Source of the DNA: Streptomyces sp. A012304
Lineage (GTDB): Bacteria > Actinomycetota > Actinomycetes > Streptomycetales > Streptomycetaceae
NCBI RefSeq assembly: GCF_026008495.1
Contig: NZ_BQUN01000013.1
Coordinates: 97,580-143,595 of the forward strand
Reading direction: 5' to 3'
DNA length: 46,016 nucleotides
Under the pieces are notes generated by a model, which made no database searches, had not been told where the DNA came from, and saw only the letters and a program-made list of their open reading frames with translations. Position numbers and translations under genes: made by a program. Each line of letters starts with the position of its first letter. Position 1 is the first letter of the stretch. This document shows, in pieces, positions 8,445-15,396 of the stretch.

Positions 8445-8479
8445 CAGGCGCCCCGGACCTTGTCGGCCCGGGGCGCCTG
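8445..8479 (-). terminator. Attenuator terminator hairpin before chorismate mutase
   Basis: Read on the - strand, a perfect 12-bp stem CAGGCGCCCCGG / CCGGGGCGCCTG with an 11-base loop, followed at once by TCGTTCTTTTCC. It stands 21 bases after the leader peptide stop and 57 bases before the chorismate mutase start, so it would stop transcription before the gene. A clear antiterminator that captures the 5' arm was not found by eye. Confidence 0.8.
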
Positions 8480-8499
8480 GGAAGTCGCTTGTCAGTTGC

Positions 8500-8571
8500 T
8501 CAAGCAGCACGACCATGGCAGCCGGCGGGCCGGGTGCCATAGGTAAAGAGGAAGGTCGAGTGCGTGAGCAT
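8500..8571 (-). CDS. Aromatic amino acid leader peptide (attenuation)
   Basis: A 23-codon open frame, ATG 8571 to TGA 8502-8500. It carries Phe7, Phe9 and Tyr11 in the run Phe-Leu-Phe-Thr-Tyr, the end products of the pathway whose enzyme follows. There is no ribosome site; instead TATACT ends 6 bases before ATG, so translation would begin at the 5' end of a leaderless RNA. A GC hairpin (arms CCGGC/GCCGG) lies in codons 14-18, just after the aromatic codons, as expected for a pause structure. Leader peptides rich in the product amino acid are the hallmark of ribosome-mediated attenuation (pheA, trp); this one is too short for a routine gene call. The coding assignment is inference from context. 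Confidence 0.7.
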   Translation of the reverse strand: MLTHSTFLFTYGTRPAGCHGRAA

Positions 8572-8577
8572 GCGGCG

Positions 8578-8583
8578 AGTATA
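8578..8583 (-). promoter_or_regulatory. -10 element for the chorismate mutase leader
   Basis: TATACT on the - strand, 6 bases upstream of the leader-peptide ATG. It matches the HrdB-type TANNNT -10. The -35 position is GC-rich and poor. It lies back to back with the guaA promoter. Confidence 0.6.
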
Positions 8584-8630
8584 ACCCCCGCACGTTCCGG
8601 GCGACGGGACGCTCCCCACGGCCACCTCGG

Positions 8631-8636
8631 TAGAAT
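8631..8636 (+). promoter_or_regulatory. -10 element of guaA
   Basis: TAGAAT, a good HrdB-type -10. Predicted start is near 8643, giving a leader of about 36 bases before GTG 8679. The -35 is not evident. Confidence 0.55.
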
Positions 8637-8678
8637 TGGCCAGCACAGAGACCCCGCCCGAACCGCCGGAAGGCCCCC

Positions 8679-10259
8679 GTGTCATCAGCGACTCCCGCTG
8701 CCGCCGCCCCCGACACCGTCCTGGTCGTCGACTTCGGCGCGCAGTACGCCCAGCTCATCGCCCGTCGAGTCCGCGAGGCCCGGGTCTACAGTGAGATCGT
8801 CCCCAGCACCATGCCGGTCGCGGAGATGCTCGCCAAGAACCCGGCGGCGATCATCCTCTCCGGCGGCCCCTCGTCCGTGTACGAGGAGGGCGCCCCCCGC
8901 CTGGACCGCGAGCTCTTCGAGTCCGGTGTCCCCGTCTTCGGCATGTGCTACGGCTTCCAGCTGATGGCGCAGGCCCTCGGCGGCACCGTCGACAACACCG
9001 GCGCCCGCGAATACGGCCGCACCGACCTGCACGTCTCCAAGTCGTCCTCCACCCTCTTCGAGGGCACCCCCGCCGAGCAGGCCGTCTGGATGTCGCACGG
9101 CGACGCCTGCTCCGCCGCCCCCGAGGGCTTCGCCGTCACCGCGTCCACGGACGTCGTCCCGGTCGCCGCCTTCGAGAACGACGAGAAGAAGCTCTACGGC
9201 GTCCAGTACCACCCCGAGGTCATGCACTCCACGCACGGCCAGCAGGTGCTGGAGCACTTCCTCTACCGGGGCGCCGGCCTGAAGCCGGACTGGACCACCG
9301 GCAACGTCATCGAGGAGCAGGTCACCGCGATCCGCGAGCTGGTCGGCGACAAGCGCGCGATCTGCGGCCTGTCCGGCGGCGTCGACTCCGCCGTGGCCGC
9401 CGCGCTGGTCCAGAAGGCCATCGGATCCCAGCTGACCTGCGTGTACGTCGACCACGGTCTGATGCGCAAGGGCGAGACCGAGCAGGTCGAGAAGGACTTC
9501 GTGGCCGCGACCGGCGTCCAGCTGAAGGTCGTCGACGCGGAGGAGCGGTTCCTCAAGGCGCTCGCCGGGGTCTCCGACCCCGAGGAGAAGCGGAAGATCA
9601 TCGGCCGCGAGTTCATCCGCGTCTTCGAGCAGGCCCAGGCGGAGATCATCGCGGACGAGGGCCCGGCGGTGGAGTTCCTCGTCCAGGGCACCCTGTACCC
9701 GGACGTGGTCGAGTCCGGTGGCGGTACCGGCACCGCCAACATCAAGTCCCACCACAACGTGGGCGGCCTCCCCGAGGACCTCGAGTTCAAGCTCATCGAG
9801 CCGCTGCGCAAGCTGTTCAAGGACGAGGTCCGCATGGTCGGCCAGGAGCTTGGCCTGCCGGAGGAGATCGTCCAGCGCCAGCCGTTCCCCGGCCCCGGCC
9901 TGGGCATCCGGATCGTCGGCGAGGTCACCAAGGAGCGGCTCGACCTGCTCCGCGAGGCCGACGCCATCGCCCGCGAGGAGCTGACGGCGGCCGGCCTCGA
10001 CCGTGACATCTGGCAGTGCCCGGTGGTCCTGCTCGCGGACGTCCGTAGTGTCGGCGTCCAGGGCGACGGCCGCACCTACGGCCACCCGATCGTGCTGCGC
10101 CCGGTCTCCTCCGAGGACGCCATGACCGCCGACTGGTCGCGCCTGCCGTACGACGTGCTGGCGAGGATCTCGACGCGGATCACCAACGAGGTGCGGGACG
10201 TCAACCGGGTCGTCCTCGACGTGACGAGCAAGCCGCCGGGGACCATCGAGTGGGAGTGA
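8679..10259 (+). CDS. guaA: GMP synthase (glutamine-hydrolysing)
   Basis: A 526-residue enzyme converting XMP to GMP with ATP and glutamine, the last step of guanine nucleotide synthesis. The N-terminal class I amidotransferase has nucleophile Cys90 in 'FGMCYGF' and His178/Glu180 in 'YHPEVMH'. The ATP pyrophosphatase domain has the PP-loop SGGVDS at 232-237. The C-terminal dimerisation domain includes '[14 protein letters not shown]' and ends '[13 protein letters not shown]', the universal GuaA tail. Start GTG 8679 follows GGAAGG at a good distance. Full length with all key residues. Its promoter is divergent from the chorismate mutase attenuator. The gene is convergent with the PNPOx-like gene after 83 bp. 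Confidence 0.98.
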   Translation: MSSATPAAAAPDTVLVVDFGAQYAQLIARRVREARVYSEIVPSTMPVAEMLAKNPAAIILSGGPSSVYEEGAPRLDRELFESGVPVFGMCYGFQLMAQALGGTVDNTGAREYGRTDLHVSKSSSTLFEGTPAEQAVWMSHGDACSAAPEGFAVTASTDVVPVAAFENDEKKLYGVQYHPEVMHSTHGQQVLEHFLYRGAGLKPDWTTGNVIEEQVTAIRELVGDKRAICGLSGGVDSAVAAALVQKAIGSQLTCVYVDHGLMRKGETEQVEKDFVAATGVQLKVVDAEERFLKALAGVSDPEEKRKIIGREFIRVFEQAQAEIIADEGPAVEFLVQGTLYPDVVESGGGTGTANIKSHHNVGGLPEDLEFKLIEPLRKLFKDEVRMVGQELGLPEEIVQRQPFPGPGLGIRIVGEVTKERLDLLREADAIAREELTAAGLDRDIWQCPVVLLADVRSVGVQGDGRTYGHPIVLRPVSSEDAMTADWSRLPYDVLARISTRITNEVRDVNRVVLDVTSKPPGTIEWE

Positions 10260-10309
10260 CCCCCCGTGAGCTCTCCTGAGCTCTGTGAGCTGCGAGGTGT
10301 GAACCCTGA

Positions 10310-10337
10310 GCTCGGTGCTCGGTGCTCGGTACTCGGT
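10310..10337. repeat. 7-bp tandem repeat between guaA and the PNPOx-like gene
   Basis: Units GCTCGGT, GCTCGGT, GCTCGGT, ACTCGGT in perfect 7-bp register, 50 bp after the guaA stop. Looser GAGCTC words precede it. No clear terminator hairpin is seen in this convergent gap. Confidence 0.85.
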
Positions 10338-10342
10338 GAGCG

Positions 10343-10831
10343 CTATGTGCGCTTGATCGTGCGCACGGGCTCGCCGGGTTTCCAGACGTCGACGACCAGG
10401 TAGGTGTCGTCCTCGACGTAGGTCCGCACGACCTCCGTCAGCTCGGCCCGGAAGAGGTGGAACCGCTCAGGCGGTTCCACCTTTTCCGCGTATCCGGCCC
10501 GCGTTTCCGGGTCGTCGACCTCCACCGCCCGGCCGCTGATCCGGACGTCCCCGCCGCCCATGTCGGTCCCCTCACCGGGGTTGGCCTGGAGCGAGAAACG
10601 CGGGTCCCGGCACAGATCGAGGGCCTTGAGCGAGCCCGGCATCATGCCCAGCCACAGCTCACCGTTGAGAAAACGGATCTCCAGGCCGCTCGTGCGGGGC
10701 GAGCCGTCCTTGCGCAGAGTCGCGAGGATGTGGTGGGTGTAACCGCCGAAACGGTCCTCGACGGTCCGCGCCAGCTCGGGCTCCGCCGCCGCGAAAGCCG
10801 CCCAGTTCACTGTCGTGCCTCGTGCTGTCAT
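10343..10831 (-). CDS. Pyridoxamine 5'-phosphate oxidase-like flavin/F420-binding protein
   Basis: A 162-residue split-barrel protein, start ATG 10831. Family features: 'ILATLRKDGSPRTSGLEIRF' beta strands, 'LWLGMMPGSLKALDLCRDPR' (the cofactor-phosphate and helix region), 'ISGRAVEVDDPETR' and a C-terminal 'TYLVVDVWKPGEPVRTIKR'. Proteins of this size in actinobacteria bind FMN, F420 or heme, and many are stress-related reductases. Which cofactor applies cannot be read from sequence. No partner gene is adjacent. A strand of degenerate repeats lies upstream (10926-11047). Confidence 0.75.
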   Translation of the reverse strand: MTARGTTVNWAAFAAAEPELARTVEDRFGGYTHHILATLRKDGSPRTSGLEIRFLNGELWLGMMPGSLKALDLCRDPRFSLQANPGEGTDMGGGDVRISGRAVEVDDPETRAGYAEKVEPPERFHLFRAELTEVVRTYVEDDTYLVVDVWKPGEPVRTIKRT

Positions 10832-10925
10832 ACGACGAGTGTCCCGCCGATACCCGACATTTTCTGTCCGGTATCCGTCTCGGTCACCCCGACGGCTGCG
10901 GGAATCCGCCCCGCCCGCCGTCCGA

Positions 10926-11047
10926 CACCGACTTCACACGCCGTAAGCCCCGTTCAACCGCCGTAAGGCCCCCGGTGTTCACCCGCCGTCGTAGGGCGCC
11001 GGACTCACACGCCGTAGCGCACCGGACTCACACGCCATAAGGCACCG
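10926..11047. repeat. Five degenerate copies of a gene-end segment
   Basis: Read on the - strand, the last codons and stop of the following gene (CTTATGGCGTGTGAGTCCGG) are repeated with changes: CTACGGCGTGTGAGTCCGG, CTACGACGGCGGGTGAACACC, CTTACGGCGGTTGAACGG and CTTACGGCGTGTGAAGTCGG. Units are about 20-25 bp, and each copy keeps a TGA. Confidence 0.75.
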
Positions 11048-11669
11048 GCCGCACGAACCGCTCCCGGCCCGTCTCCTCGTCCCGTACGGGGGTGCAGCCC
11101 GCCGCCGTGAGCTGCGCCGCGAGCTTCGCGCGCCGGGCCGTGTTGACGCGCAGGGCGCCCAGCATGCCCAGCGGCATCACGACGGCGAGCGGGAGCAGGA
11201 CGACGTACTTTCCGGTCACCACCGCCAGCAGCAGGAACAGCGCCGCCGAGGCCCAGCCGAGGGTGAGGAGCTGCTTGCGGTTGCCGGCCGCGCTCAGGGC
11301 CCCGTACCGGATGAGGGCCGCGAGCAGGTCGACGTCCGCCTGCGCCTCCGGGACCGGCGTCAGCGAGCCGAGGTACATGCCGGGCACCGGGCGGCCGTGG
11401 CCCGGGTCGGGGAAGGCCGCCGAGTTGGCCGCCGCCCGCTGCCGGGCCGCCGGGCTCGGATCGCGGAACAGGTGGACGTGGACGATCCGCTGCTTGCCGA
11501 TGAGCTGGACGCCCTCATAGCGGAACCCGTAGCACTCGGCGACGTAGGCCAGCGCGGCGAGGGTCTCCACCTCCGCGAACGGATGGATCAGTTCGATCGC
11601 GTCGCGCGTCGCGATCTGGCGCATGAGGGAGTCGAGGTGGCGGTCGGCGAGGCTCAAGACGTGCTCCAT
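11028..11669 (-). CDS. Two-span membrane protein of unknown function
   Basis: A 213-residue protein, start ATG 11669, stop within a repeat unit. The N-terminal 120 residues look cytoplasmic and folded ('FAEVETLAALAYVAECYGFR', 'IGKQRIVHVHLFRDPSPAAR'). The 'GMYLGSLTPVPEAQADVDLL' block leads to two membrane segments near 135-175 ('ASAALFLLLAVVTG', 'VVLLPLAVVMPLGMLGAL'). A short basic tail ends 'RFVRPVPYGV'. I do not recognise a characterised family. It is divergent from the class II aldolase gene; an inverted repeat lies in the 98-bp promoter gap. Confidence 0.7.
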   Translation of the reverse strand: MEHVLSLADRHLDSLMRQIATRDAIELIHPFAEVETLAALAYVAECYGFRYEGVQLIGKQRIVHVHLFRDPSPAARQRAAANSAAFPDPGHGRPVPGMYLGSLTPVPEAQADVDLLAALIRYGALSAAGNRKQLLTLGWASAALFLLLAVVTGKYVVLLPLAVVMPLGMLGALRVNTARRAKLAAQLTAAGCTPVRDEETGRERFVRPVPYGV

Positions 11670-11672
11670 TGG

Positions 11673-11687
11673 TGACGGAAATCGTCA
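11673..11687. promoter_or_regulatory. Inverted repeat TGACG-N5-CGTCA
   Basis: A perfect 5+5 palindrome three bases upstream of the 11669 start, in the gap between two divergent genes. The surrounding TTTACATAAC is AT-rich and probably holds a promoter. Candidate operator only. Confidence 0.35.
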
Positions 11688-11767
11688 TCTTTACATAACG
11701 GCTCTGCCCTTTTGCCCTGACCGACGGTAACTTCCGCCCCGTAAAGCCACCCAGTGCTGGAGGACCG

Positions 11768-12562
11768 ATGCACGGGCCCACGCCGCCTGCCCCGCTGCCC
11801 ACCGACCGGCTGCAGTTCGCGATGCCGCCGATGCACGAGTCGGTCGAGGACGAGCGCCGGCACCGCAAGGAACGCCTGGCCGGCGCGGTGCGCATCTTCG
11901 GACGGCTCGGCTTCGAGGACGGAGTCTCCGGGCACATCACCGCACGCGACCCCGAGTACAGCGACTGCTTCTGGGTCAACCCGTTCGGCATACCCTTCAA
12001 GCACGTCACCGTGAGCGACCTGGTGCTGGCCAACGCCGACGGGCAGGTCGTCGACGGCCGCTACCACGTCAACCAGGCCGCCTTCACCGTCCACGCCCAG
12101 GTCCACGCCGCCCGGCCCGACGTCGTCGCCGTCGCCCACTGCCACTCCGTGCACGGCCGCGCCCTCGCCGCCCTCGGCGAACTGCTCGACCCGATCACCC
12201 AGGAGAGCTGCGCCTTCTACGAGGACCACGCACTGTACGACGCCTACACGGGGGTCGCCGTCGACGCAGAGGAGGGCCGGCGCGTGGCAGCCGCACTCGG
12301 CTCCCGCAAGGCACTGGTGATGCGCAACCACGGGCTGCTGACCGTAGGCGACTCGGTCGACGCGGCGGCCTGGTGGTTCCTGTCGATGGAACGCTCCAGC
12401 CAGGTCCAGCTCACCGCACGCGCCGCCGGCCGCCCCGTCCTCATCGACCACCGGGCGGCGGTCGCCACCCGCGAACAACTCGGCGGCGACCTGGTGGCCT
12501 GGATCAACTACCAGCCGCTCTGGCAGGACATCAGCCGCAGCGAGCCGGATCTGTTGAGCTGA
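11768..12562 (+). CDS. Class II aldolase/adducin family protein
   Basis: A 264-residue zinc-dependent aldolase-type protein. Start ATG 11768 follows GGAGG at 6 bases. The family signature is complete: 'RIFGRLGFEDGVSGHITARD' near the N-terminus, metal ligands in 'AHCHSVHG' and 'MRNHGLLTVG', and 'CAFYEDHALYDAYTGVAV' between. Members cleave sugar phosphates (fuculose/ribulose phosphates) or act as decarboxylases; longer actinobacterial forms like this are often of unknown substrate. No sugar kinase or isomerase neighbour helps. The gene appears monocistronic. Confidence 0.85.
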   Translation: MHGPTPPAPLPTDRLQFAMPPMHESVEDERRHRKERLAGAVRIFGRLGFEDGVSGHITARDPEYSDCFWVNPFGIPFKHVTVSDLVLANADGQVVDGRYHVNQAAFTVHAQVHAARPDVVAVAHCHSVHGRALAALGELLDPITQESCAFYEDHALYDAYTGVAVDAEEGRRVAAALGSRKALVMRNHGLLTVGDSVDAAAWWFLSMERSSQVQLTARAAGRPVLIDHRAAVATREQLGGDLVAWINYQPLWQDISRSEPDLLS

Positions 12563-12602
12563 GTCGGTGCGTCGGTGCGTCGGTGCGTCGGTGCGTCGGC
12601 GC
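12563..12602. repeat. 8-bp simple tandem repeat directly after a stop codon
   Basis: GTCGGTGC four times, then GTCGGCGC, in exact register and starting on the base after TGA 12560-12562. A typical slippage tract. Confidence 0.95.
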
Positions 12603-12891
12603 GCCGTGGGCGTTGGTTCGGTGCCGGTGCGCTGGGAGGCGTGGGCGTCGGCTCGGCGTGGGTTTGTTGAGGGCCGTGGAGGGCGACTCCTTGCGGGTGT
12701 GATGGGGGAATCTCGCCGCCGGGTCAACACGGCGGTCCCCGCTTCACCCGCGCTGACCACACCTGCCGATGGCCGACGGTGTGTCGTAGGGCACAATTCG
12801 CTGTCATCACTGGGGAGTTGTTCGCGGGGTGGTGGCCGGATTCCACAAGGGCCGCCGCCCGGTCGGTACGTGGGGAAGGTAGGCGTCGGAC
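12603..12891. other. Intergenic region upstream of the TIG membrane protein
   Basis: 289 bp without a gene. GT-rich at its left side, possibly decayed copies of the adjacent 8-bp repeat. It holds an AT-richer promoter-like stretch (GTCGTAGGGCACAATTCGC at 12782-12800), but no confident -35/-10 pair. Confidence 0.5.
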
Positions 12892-14169
12892 GTGGCGGTG
12901 CAGGAAGCGAGACAGGATGTGCGGCCGGGTGCGCACGAGGGCGGCTGCACCTGCGGGGACTGTCCGCACGGGGCGCGCGAGGGGCACCGGCGCGCGGTCG
13001 CCGCGTTCCTGACGAAGCGGGACGAGTTCGCCACCGGACAGGGACTGCCGGCCGCCGTCGCCCACTCGGCGTCCGCCTCCCGCCAGTGGGTGTCGGAGGA
13101 ACTCGCCCAGTCCGCGGAACTCGTCGCCGAACGCGGTCGCGCCGAGGGCGAGGCCTGGCTCGCCCGCCTCTGGCTGCGGACCGCGTGCACCGTGTGGGCG
13201 GCGGTCGTCGTCCTGCTCCTCGTCCAGGCTCTCACCGCGATCGGCGCCGGCTGGAGCTCGGCCCGCACCGCGGGCCTGCTCGCCGCACTCGTCGTCGCCG
13301 GCGCGCTGAGCGCCGCCTCCTGGTTCCACCGGGCGCGCGGCGGGGTGCTCGCCCCCGTCATCGGTGAGGACAACCGCCTGTCCACCTCCCGCGCGGTCGC
13401 CGCCGCCTGGGTGCTGCTCGTGGCGTATGCCGTCCTCGTCCTGGCCGGCCGGCTGGCCGCCGCCTCCGGGCCCGCCGAGCGCGACGCTCTGCTCTCCGGA
13501 CTCGACCTGGCCCGCGGCGCCGGAGTGGTGACCGTCCTCGCCGTGGTCTGTGCGATCGCCGTCCTGGTGCGGCGGGTGGTGGGGCTGCGGGTCCTCTCCC
13601 AGCGGCTGCAGAAGGTCCGCGCCCACCGTCCCCGCGCCGCCGACCTGCTGACCGACGACGCGGGCCGCGGCACCTTCGCCGACATCCAGTACGTCGTGAT
13701 CAGCGCCGTAGCGCTGGCCTTCGCCGCCGTACGCCTGGCCCGCCGTCCCGACCAACTGCCCGACCTGCCCTGGGGGCTCGCCGTGGTGGTACTGGTCTCG
13801 GCCGCGACCTACCTCGCCGGCAAGTACGCGGAGGGCGGCCGCCCGGTGATCCTCTCCGTCGTCCGCTCCCGCGAGGCCGGTGATCTGGACGCCCCGATCC
13901 GCACCGGCGACGACATCGAGATCCGCGGCGCGGGCTTCGTCCCGCCCGGAGCCCAGGCCGCCGACCGTCTGTCCCGGATGGTCGTGCGCATCGGCACGGT
14001 CCATGTCCACGTGCCCCTCGTCCCCGTCACGGGCGGCTTCAGCAACCCCACAGACGCGGTCCTGACCGTGCCGGTCCCCGCGGAGGTCGAACCGGGACGG
14101 GTCGAGGTCCAGGTGATCACGGCGGCCGGAGTGGAGACGAACCGCTACACGATCGACGTGACGGACTGA
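12892..14169 (+). CDS. Multi-span membrane protein with C-terminal IPT/TIG-like domain
   Basis: A 425-residue protein starting at GTG 12892 with GGGGAAGG upstream. A short N-terminal CTCGDC cysteine cluster (residues about 19-24) may bind a metal. A soluble segment with Ala/Glu helices follows, then five or so membrane spans between residues 95 and 310 ('VWAAVVVLLLVQALTAI', 'GLLAALVVAGALSAAS', 'WVLLVAYAVLVLAG', 'VVTVLAVVCAIAVLV', 'GLAVVVLVSAATYLAG'). The last 100 residues form a beta domain with 'GDDIEIRGAGF' and 'VEVQVITAAGVETNRYTI', like IPT/TIG folds. Function is not known. Confidence 0.75.
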   Translation: MAVQEARQDVRPGAHEGGCTCGDCPHGAREGHRRAVAAFLTKRDEFATGQGLPAAVAHSASASRQWVSEELAQSAELVAERGRAEGEAWLARLWLRTACTVWAAVVVLLLVQALTAIGAGWSSARTAGLLAALVVAGALSAASWFHRARGGVLAPVIGEDNRLSTSRAVAAAWVLLVAYAVLVLAGRLAAASGPAERDALLSGLDLARGAGVVTVLAVVCAIAVLVRRVVGLRVLSQRLQKVRAHRPRAADLLTDDAGRGTFADIQYVVISAVALAFAAVRLARRPDQLPDLPWGLAVVVLVSAATYLAGKYAEGGRPVILSVVRSREAGDLDAPIRTGDDIEIRGAGFVPPGAQAADRLSRMVVRIGTVHVHVPLVPVTGGFSNPTDAVLTVPVPAEVEPGRVEVQVITAAGVETNRYTIDVTD

Positions 14170-14309
14170 CCGCGCCGAGCGGCGCATCGCCCACCTGAGG
14201 GCCGACATGAGGTGAGAAAAGACCAGCCGAACCATTGAGCGCACATCCCCTTTCCTACGTATGGTCTGTTGAGGGGTCCCACCACGTCGGCGAGAGGCGG
14301 CTACGGGCG

Positions 14310-14840
14310 ATGACTCACGGCATGCGAACGGACAGGCGCCCCCCTTACCTCGACGGCGACCGCGACTGGCGGGACACCGCAACCCGGTACGCCCTTCTCC
14401 CCCTCCGCGTCTTCCTCGGCGTCACCTTCATCTACGCCGGAGTCGACAAACTCACCGACAGCGCCTTCATCCAGGACAGCGGCGCCGGCTCGATCGGCGA
14501 GACCATGCGCGCCGTCCGGGACAGCTCCGCCATCCCCGCCCTGGTCGACCTCGCCCTGAAGAGCCCGACCGGGTTCGGCTACGCGATGGCCTTCGGTGAA
14601 CTCGCCGTCGGTATCGGCACCCTTCTCGGCCTCCTCACCCGCCTTGCCGCCCTCGGCGGCGCGTTGATCTCGCTCAGCCTGTGGCTGACGGTGAGCTGGG
14701 CCTCGGACCCCTACTACTACGGCAACGACCTCCCCTATCTCATGGCCTGGCTCCCCCTCGTCCTGGCCGGCGCCCCCGTCCTCTCCCTGGACGCCGCCTG
14801 GCGCTCCAGGCGGCGACACCGAGGAGCGGCCCTCCGGTAG
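14310..14840 (+). CDS. DoxX family membrane protein
   Basis: A 176-residue, four-span membrane protein. Start ATG 14310 (MTHGMRT) is chosen over TTG 14235 because promoter-like DNA (TTGAGC ... TATGGT) overlaps the longer frame. DoxX features: 'LPLRVFLGVTFIYAGVDKL' as first span, 'GFGYAMAFGELAVGIGTLLG' with the conserved Glu, then 'LGGALISLSLWLTVSW' and a last span 'YLMAWLPLVLAGAPVLSLD'. The family includes quinol oxidase subunits and thiosulfate or redox-linked proteins such as mycobacterial DoxX; role here unknown. A large repeat array starts at its stop. Confidence 0.85.
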   Translation: MTHGMRTDRRPPYLDGDRDWRDTATRYALLPLRVFLGVTFIYAGVDKLTDSAFIQDSGAGSIGETMRAVRDSSAIPALVDLALKSPTGFGYAMAFGELAVGIGTLLGLLTRLAALGGALISLSLWLTVSWASDPYYYGNDLPYLMAWLPLVLAGAPVLSLDAAWRSRRRHRGAALR

Positions 14841-15115
14841 ACCGGCCCCGAGGCCCATCGTGGTGGACCGGCCTCGCGGATCCATGAACCGGCCCTGAGG
14901 CGTCCCAATGACACGCCTTGCGGCTGCCACTGGACGCGCCTTGCGGCTTCCCTGCGGAGGGGCCTTGCGGCTCTGCCCCTGGACGCGCCTCATGGCTTCC
15001 AGCGGAAGGGGAGCCTTGCGGCTTCCCTTCCGGACGCGCCTTGCTGCCCATGGGCGGGCCTTGCGGCTGCCCTTGAACCGGCCATGAGGCTTGGGTGACC
15101 GGCTCTGCCGCTCCG
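14838..15115. repeat. Array of about 12 degenerate 21-28 bp units
   Basis: Consensus is close to GGACGCGCCTTGCGGCTTCC. Units begin at the DoxX stop (ACCGGCCCCGAGG...) and pass through GACACGCCTTGCGGCT, GGACGCGCCTTGCGGCT, GGAGGGGCCTTGCGGCT, GGACGCGCCTCATGGCT, GGGAGCCTTGCGGCT and GGACGCGCCTTGCTGC to GAACCGGCCATGAGGCT and GACCGGCTCTGCCGCT. Middle copies are most alike, outer copies most diverged. It fills the gap between two convergent genes. Confidence 0.8.
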
Positions 15116-15147
15116 GGACTGTTCCGGGTCCCGTCGTCGGGCAACGG

Positions 15148-15396
15148 TCAGGCCGTCGTCTCCGACCCCGCGGCCGTATCCGCCCCAGAGCCCCGGCGGA
15201 TGCCGCGGCGTCTGCGCAGCGCGCGGGTCAGGACACCGGTGGCCCCGGCCAGGGAGAGACCGACCGCCACGACCGGGATGACGACGAACCACGGCGTCTC
15301 CCACAGGCCGCCCGCGTCGCCCACGTAGATGACGCCGGCCAGGGTGAAGGCCATGCCGGCGACGAGCCTGCCCGGCCGGAACTCATGACGCAGCAC
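15148..15396 (-). CDS. Small two-span membrane protein
   Basis: An 82-residue protein from GTG 15396, with GGAGG 7 bases upstream. Two hydrophobic segments ('LVAGMAFTLAGVIYVGDAGG', 'FVVIPVVAVGLSLAGATGVL') are followed by a basic RRRR tail. Its start overlaps the end of the PspC gene by 14 bp, so the two are translationally coupled and probably work together. The family is unknown to me; similar small proteins often follow PspC genes in Streptomyces. Confidence 0.75.
   Translation of the reverse strand: MLRHEFRPGRLVAGMAFTLAGVIYVGDAGGLWETPWFVVIPVVAVGLSLAGATGVLTRALRRRRGIRRGSGADTAAGSETTA

Noticed and set aside
14235..14309. TTG 14235 as start of the DoxX protein
   Set aside because: The extra 25 residues are not DoxX-like, and the DNA looks like a promoter; ATG 14310 gives the normal N-terminus.
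14838..15115. CRISPR array
   Set aside because: Units are contiguous, degenerate and lack unique spacers; no cas genes are in the window.
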